DNA of 57,147 nucleotides from Scleroderma bovista (Eukaryota > Basidiomycota > Agaricomycetes > Boletales > Sclerodermataceae): NCBI GenBank assembly GCA_037178675.1, contig JAYMGJ010000290.1, positions 1-57,147 of the forward strand, in the 5' to 3' direction. Positions within the stretch are counted from its first letter, which is position 1. Each line of letters starts with the position of its first letter. Below, in pieces: positions 55,936 to 57,147 of the stretch. Both the position numbers and the translations under genes were made by a program. The notes below the pieces were generated by a model. It was not told where the DNA came from, made no database searches, and saw nothing but the letters and a program-made list of their open reading frames with translations.

Positions 55936-57147
55936 CTATATGAATTGGCCATCACCATGTCATCCATGACAAACCAAAAAGGAAGCGTACTATCTTCAGG
56001 ATCTGGCCAACAATACGCGTCATGGTAGGTCGCGACGAGGGGTCAGGTCTCCAGCACTCAAAACACATATTCCACCACACATCTGTCATACGCGAACATG
56101 TATCAGCATCACTTGGGCGCTTCGGGGGATGCCCTTCGGCGATATTGGCATGAAGGTAATCAAAGGGGCTTTTGGTGAACAATTCCTGTATAAATTTATT
56201 TTAATAACACGGGTGTGGAGGGGTAAAGAACATACAAGGGCTGTCATTCCGAATGCCCATACATCTGCTTCGACTGATATCTTGCCACTACCCAACATTT
56301 TCGACGACATCCAATTGACCATCGCCTTATTTCCACATTGGGTGGGCATGAATATGGGAGAAAACCCAAAGTTGGTCAGGAGCGCTTGACCATCCTCTGA
56401 TATTAGCACATTGACCTGCCACAGTATCCAGTCAAACAGGACTATTCATTCAATTTAACACAACCTACACCTTTCAAATCTCCGTGACATATTGGACCCG
56501 ATTCGTAGTTATGCAAATAATGCAGCCCATGCGCGATTCCCTCAATCTGCGCAGAAGTTAGACACCAACATTCTAATCAAGTCAAGTCACCTCTGCTCAC
56601 CAGAGGGCGTGGATCCACGGTTTTATCTTGCACATAATCGAATGCATTTCCCTTTTCCATCCACGGAGAAATGACTGATACCGTCTGATCGAATCGGGTG
56701 GTGATGCCCAGTAGTGGAATGATATTTGCATGACAAAGTTTTGACCGGGCATGTACTTCCCTCAGGAAACGCTGCCCAGAAGTTAAGGTAAGGCTGCAGA
56801 ACCAAACTTGACAGTACCTTGATGGTATCAATGTCTCCCGGAACACCACCTCTTGCAGGCTTGAAAGCCGCCTGTCGTCATTCAGCAATGGAAGGAAACG
56901 AAGTATATGTGCAGTAATTCACCTTGATCGCTTTTTGATATTGCGGGGGGCAACGTCCCGCAGTTAACACAATTACATTGTCCTGAGTGTCCGAATGAAT
57001 AACAGCATGCCCCCCAAGAGGAGAGTAAGATGTGTCCTTGGAAATCCGTTCATCAAGGTTGATCCCATCAAGTGATGCACGTTGGGAGATTTCTACGAGT
57101 GCCTCCCTGGCGTTAAGCAAACCAGGATGGATGGGAGGTGTGGCTTG
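54795..57147 (-). CDS. K6-K5: tandem kinase-like protein, two degenerate TKL-like domains (5' end outside window)
   Basis: Minus-strand exons of the upstream module are 56923-57147 (partial), 56818-56871, 56601-56771, 56469-56546, 56236-56415 and 55991-56185. The downstream module uses 55729-55935, 55506-55676, 55375-55452, 55127-55321 and 54795-55073. A 55-bp GT-AG intron (55936-55990) joins the modules exactly in frame. It starts GTACGC after ATA, the same place where K1 has its last intron. Without splicing, the upstream module would stop at 55952, only 16 bp before the downstream ATG, leaving no room for a promoter. Upstream module: AAFK lysine, HGDLKG, but NFG instead of DFG. Downstream module: VAVK lysine, HGN instead of HGD, and DTG. 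Both are thus predicted to be impaired. Two separate genes remain the alternative. Confidence 0.7.
55991..57147 (-). other. K6 module: kinase-like domain with NFG
   Basis: LDERISKDT precedes a weak glycine loop (GGHAVIHSD). AAFKPARGGVPGD, RFLREVHARSKLCHANIIPL, EKGNAFDYVQDKTVDPRPL, HGDLKGVNVLI, LLTNFGFSPIF, MSSKMLG (in place of APE), DVWAFGMTALELFTK and RPTMTRI follow. The Mg-binding Asp of DFG is Asn and the APE motif is lost, while the lysine and catalytic-loop Asp stay. The intron before the lysine groups it with K1 and K2. Confidence 0.85.

Noticed and set aside
1..57147. CRISPR arrays, rRNA, tRNA genes
   Set aside because: No regularly spaced repeats of CRISPR type, no rRNA-like sequence, and no convincing tRNA B-box found by eye; a tRNAscan run would be decisive.

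Overview
This window looks like a transposon-rich region of a mushroom-forming fungus (Basidiomycota, Agaricomycetes). The signs are many GT-AG introns of about 45-55 bp, Plavaka-type DNA transposons, a NACHT-WD40 NLR-type receptor, an expanded family of TKL-like kinases with HGDLKG catalytic loops, and an F-box/leucine-rich gene. Names come from protein motifs read by eye and from memory of the families; no database was searched.

Left part (1-15.4 kb). A partial Pro/Ser-rich gene (1-1013) is followed by a nest of mobile DNA. A 2.1-kb LTR (copy 1, 1872-11386) is split by a 7.4-kb Plavaka-like element (2274-9675). That element has 15-bp terminal inverted repeats, a TA target duplication, a decayed transposase on + and a decayed accessory gene on -. 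Next to the LTR lie a Gag-protease relic with three in-frame stops, a Tc1/mariner relic and a GTCTGACTG minisatellite.

Middle (16-41.7 kb). An apparently intact six-exon NLR gene (16037-21122, minus; predicted 1604 aa, 14 WD repeats) is the best-preserved gene. A 711-bp pogo-like remnant with TA duplications follows. A multi-exon unknown gene (25064-22767, minus) is cut in its last exon by a 624-bp solo LTR with a perfect 5-bp duplication. A short acidic gene (26115-25292) lies upstream of it. Two tail-to-tail Plavaka relics of different subfamilies (26.7-29.5 kb plus; 32.1-29.7 kb minus) each carry a small insertion, and a CAGAC-rich array separates them. Then come two 2100-bp LTRs in opposite orientation (32120-34219 and 36121-38220), almost identical, flanking 1.9 kb that holds a broken Zn-cluster-like gene. 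38.2-41.7 kb has low-complexity DNA and no convincing gene.

Right part (41.7-57.1 kb). This is a kinase cluster: K1 (plus), K2 (minus), K3 (plus), K4 (minus, pseudogene) and K6-K5 (minus). The genes share almost fixed exon lengths (54, 171, 78, 195-201 nt). The last intron of K6 splices in frame onto the first codon of K5, predicting a protein with two kinase-like domains, each lacking a different catalytic residue. An F-box protein gene and a second Tc1/mariner relic lie between kinase genes.

The likely picture is a fast-evolving accessory region in which receptor, kinase and F-box families expand next to decaying transposons. A functional link between the NLR and the tandem kinase is speculation.
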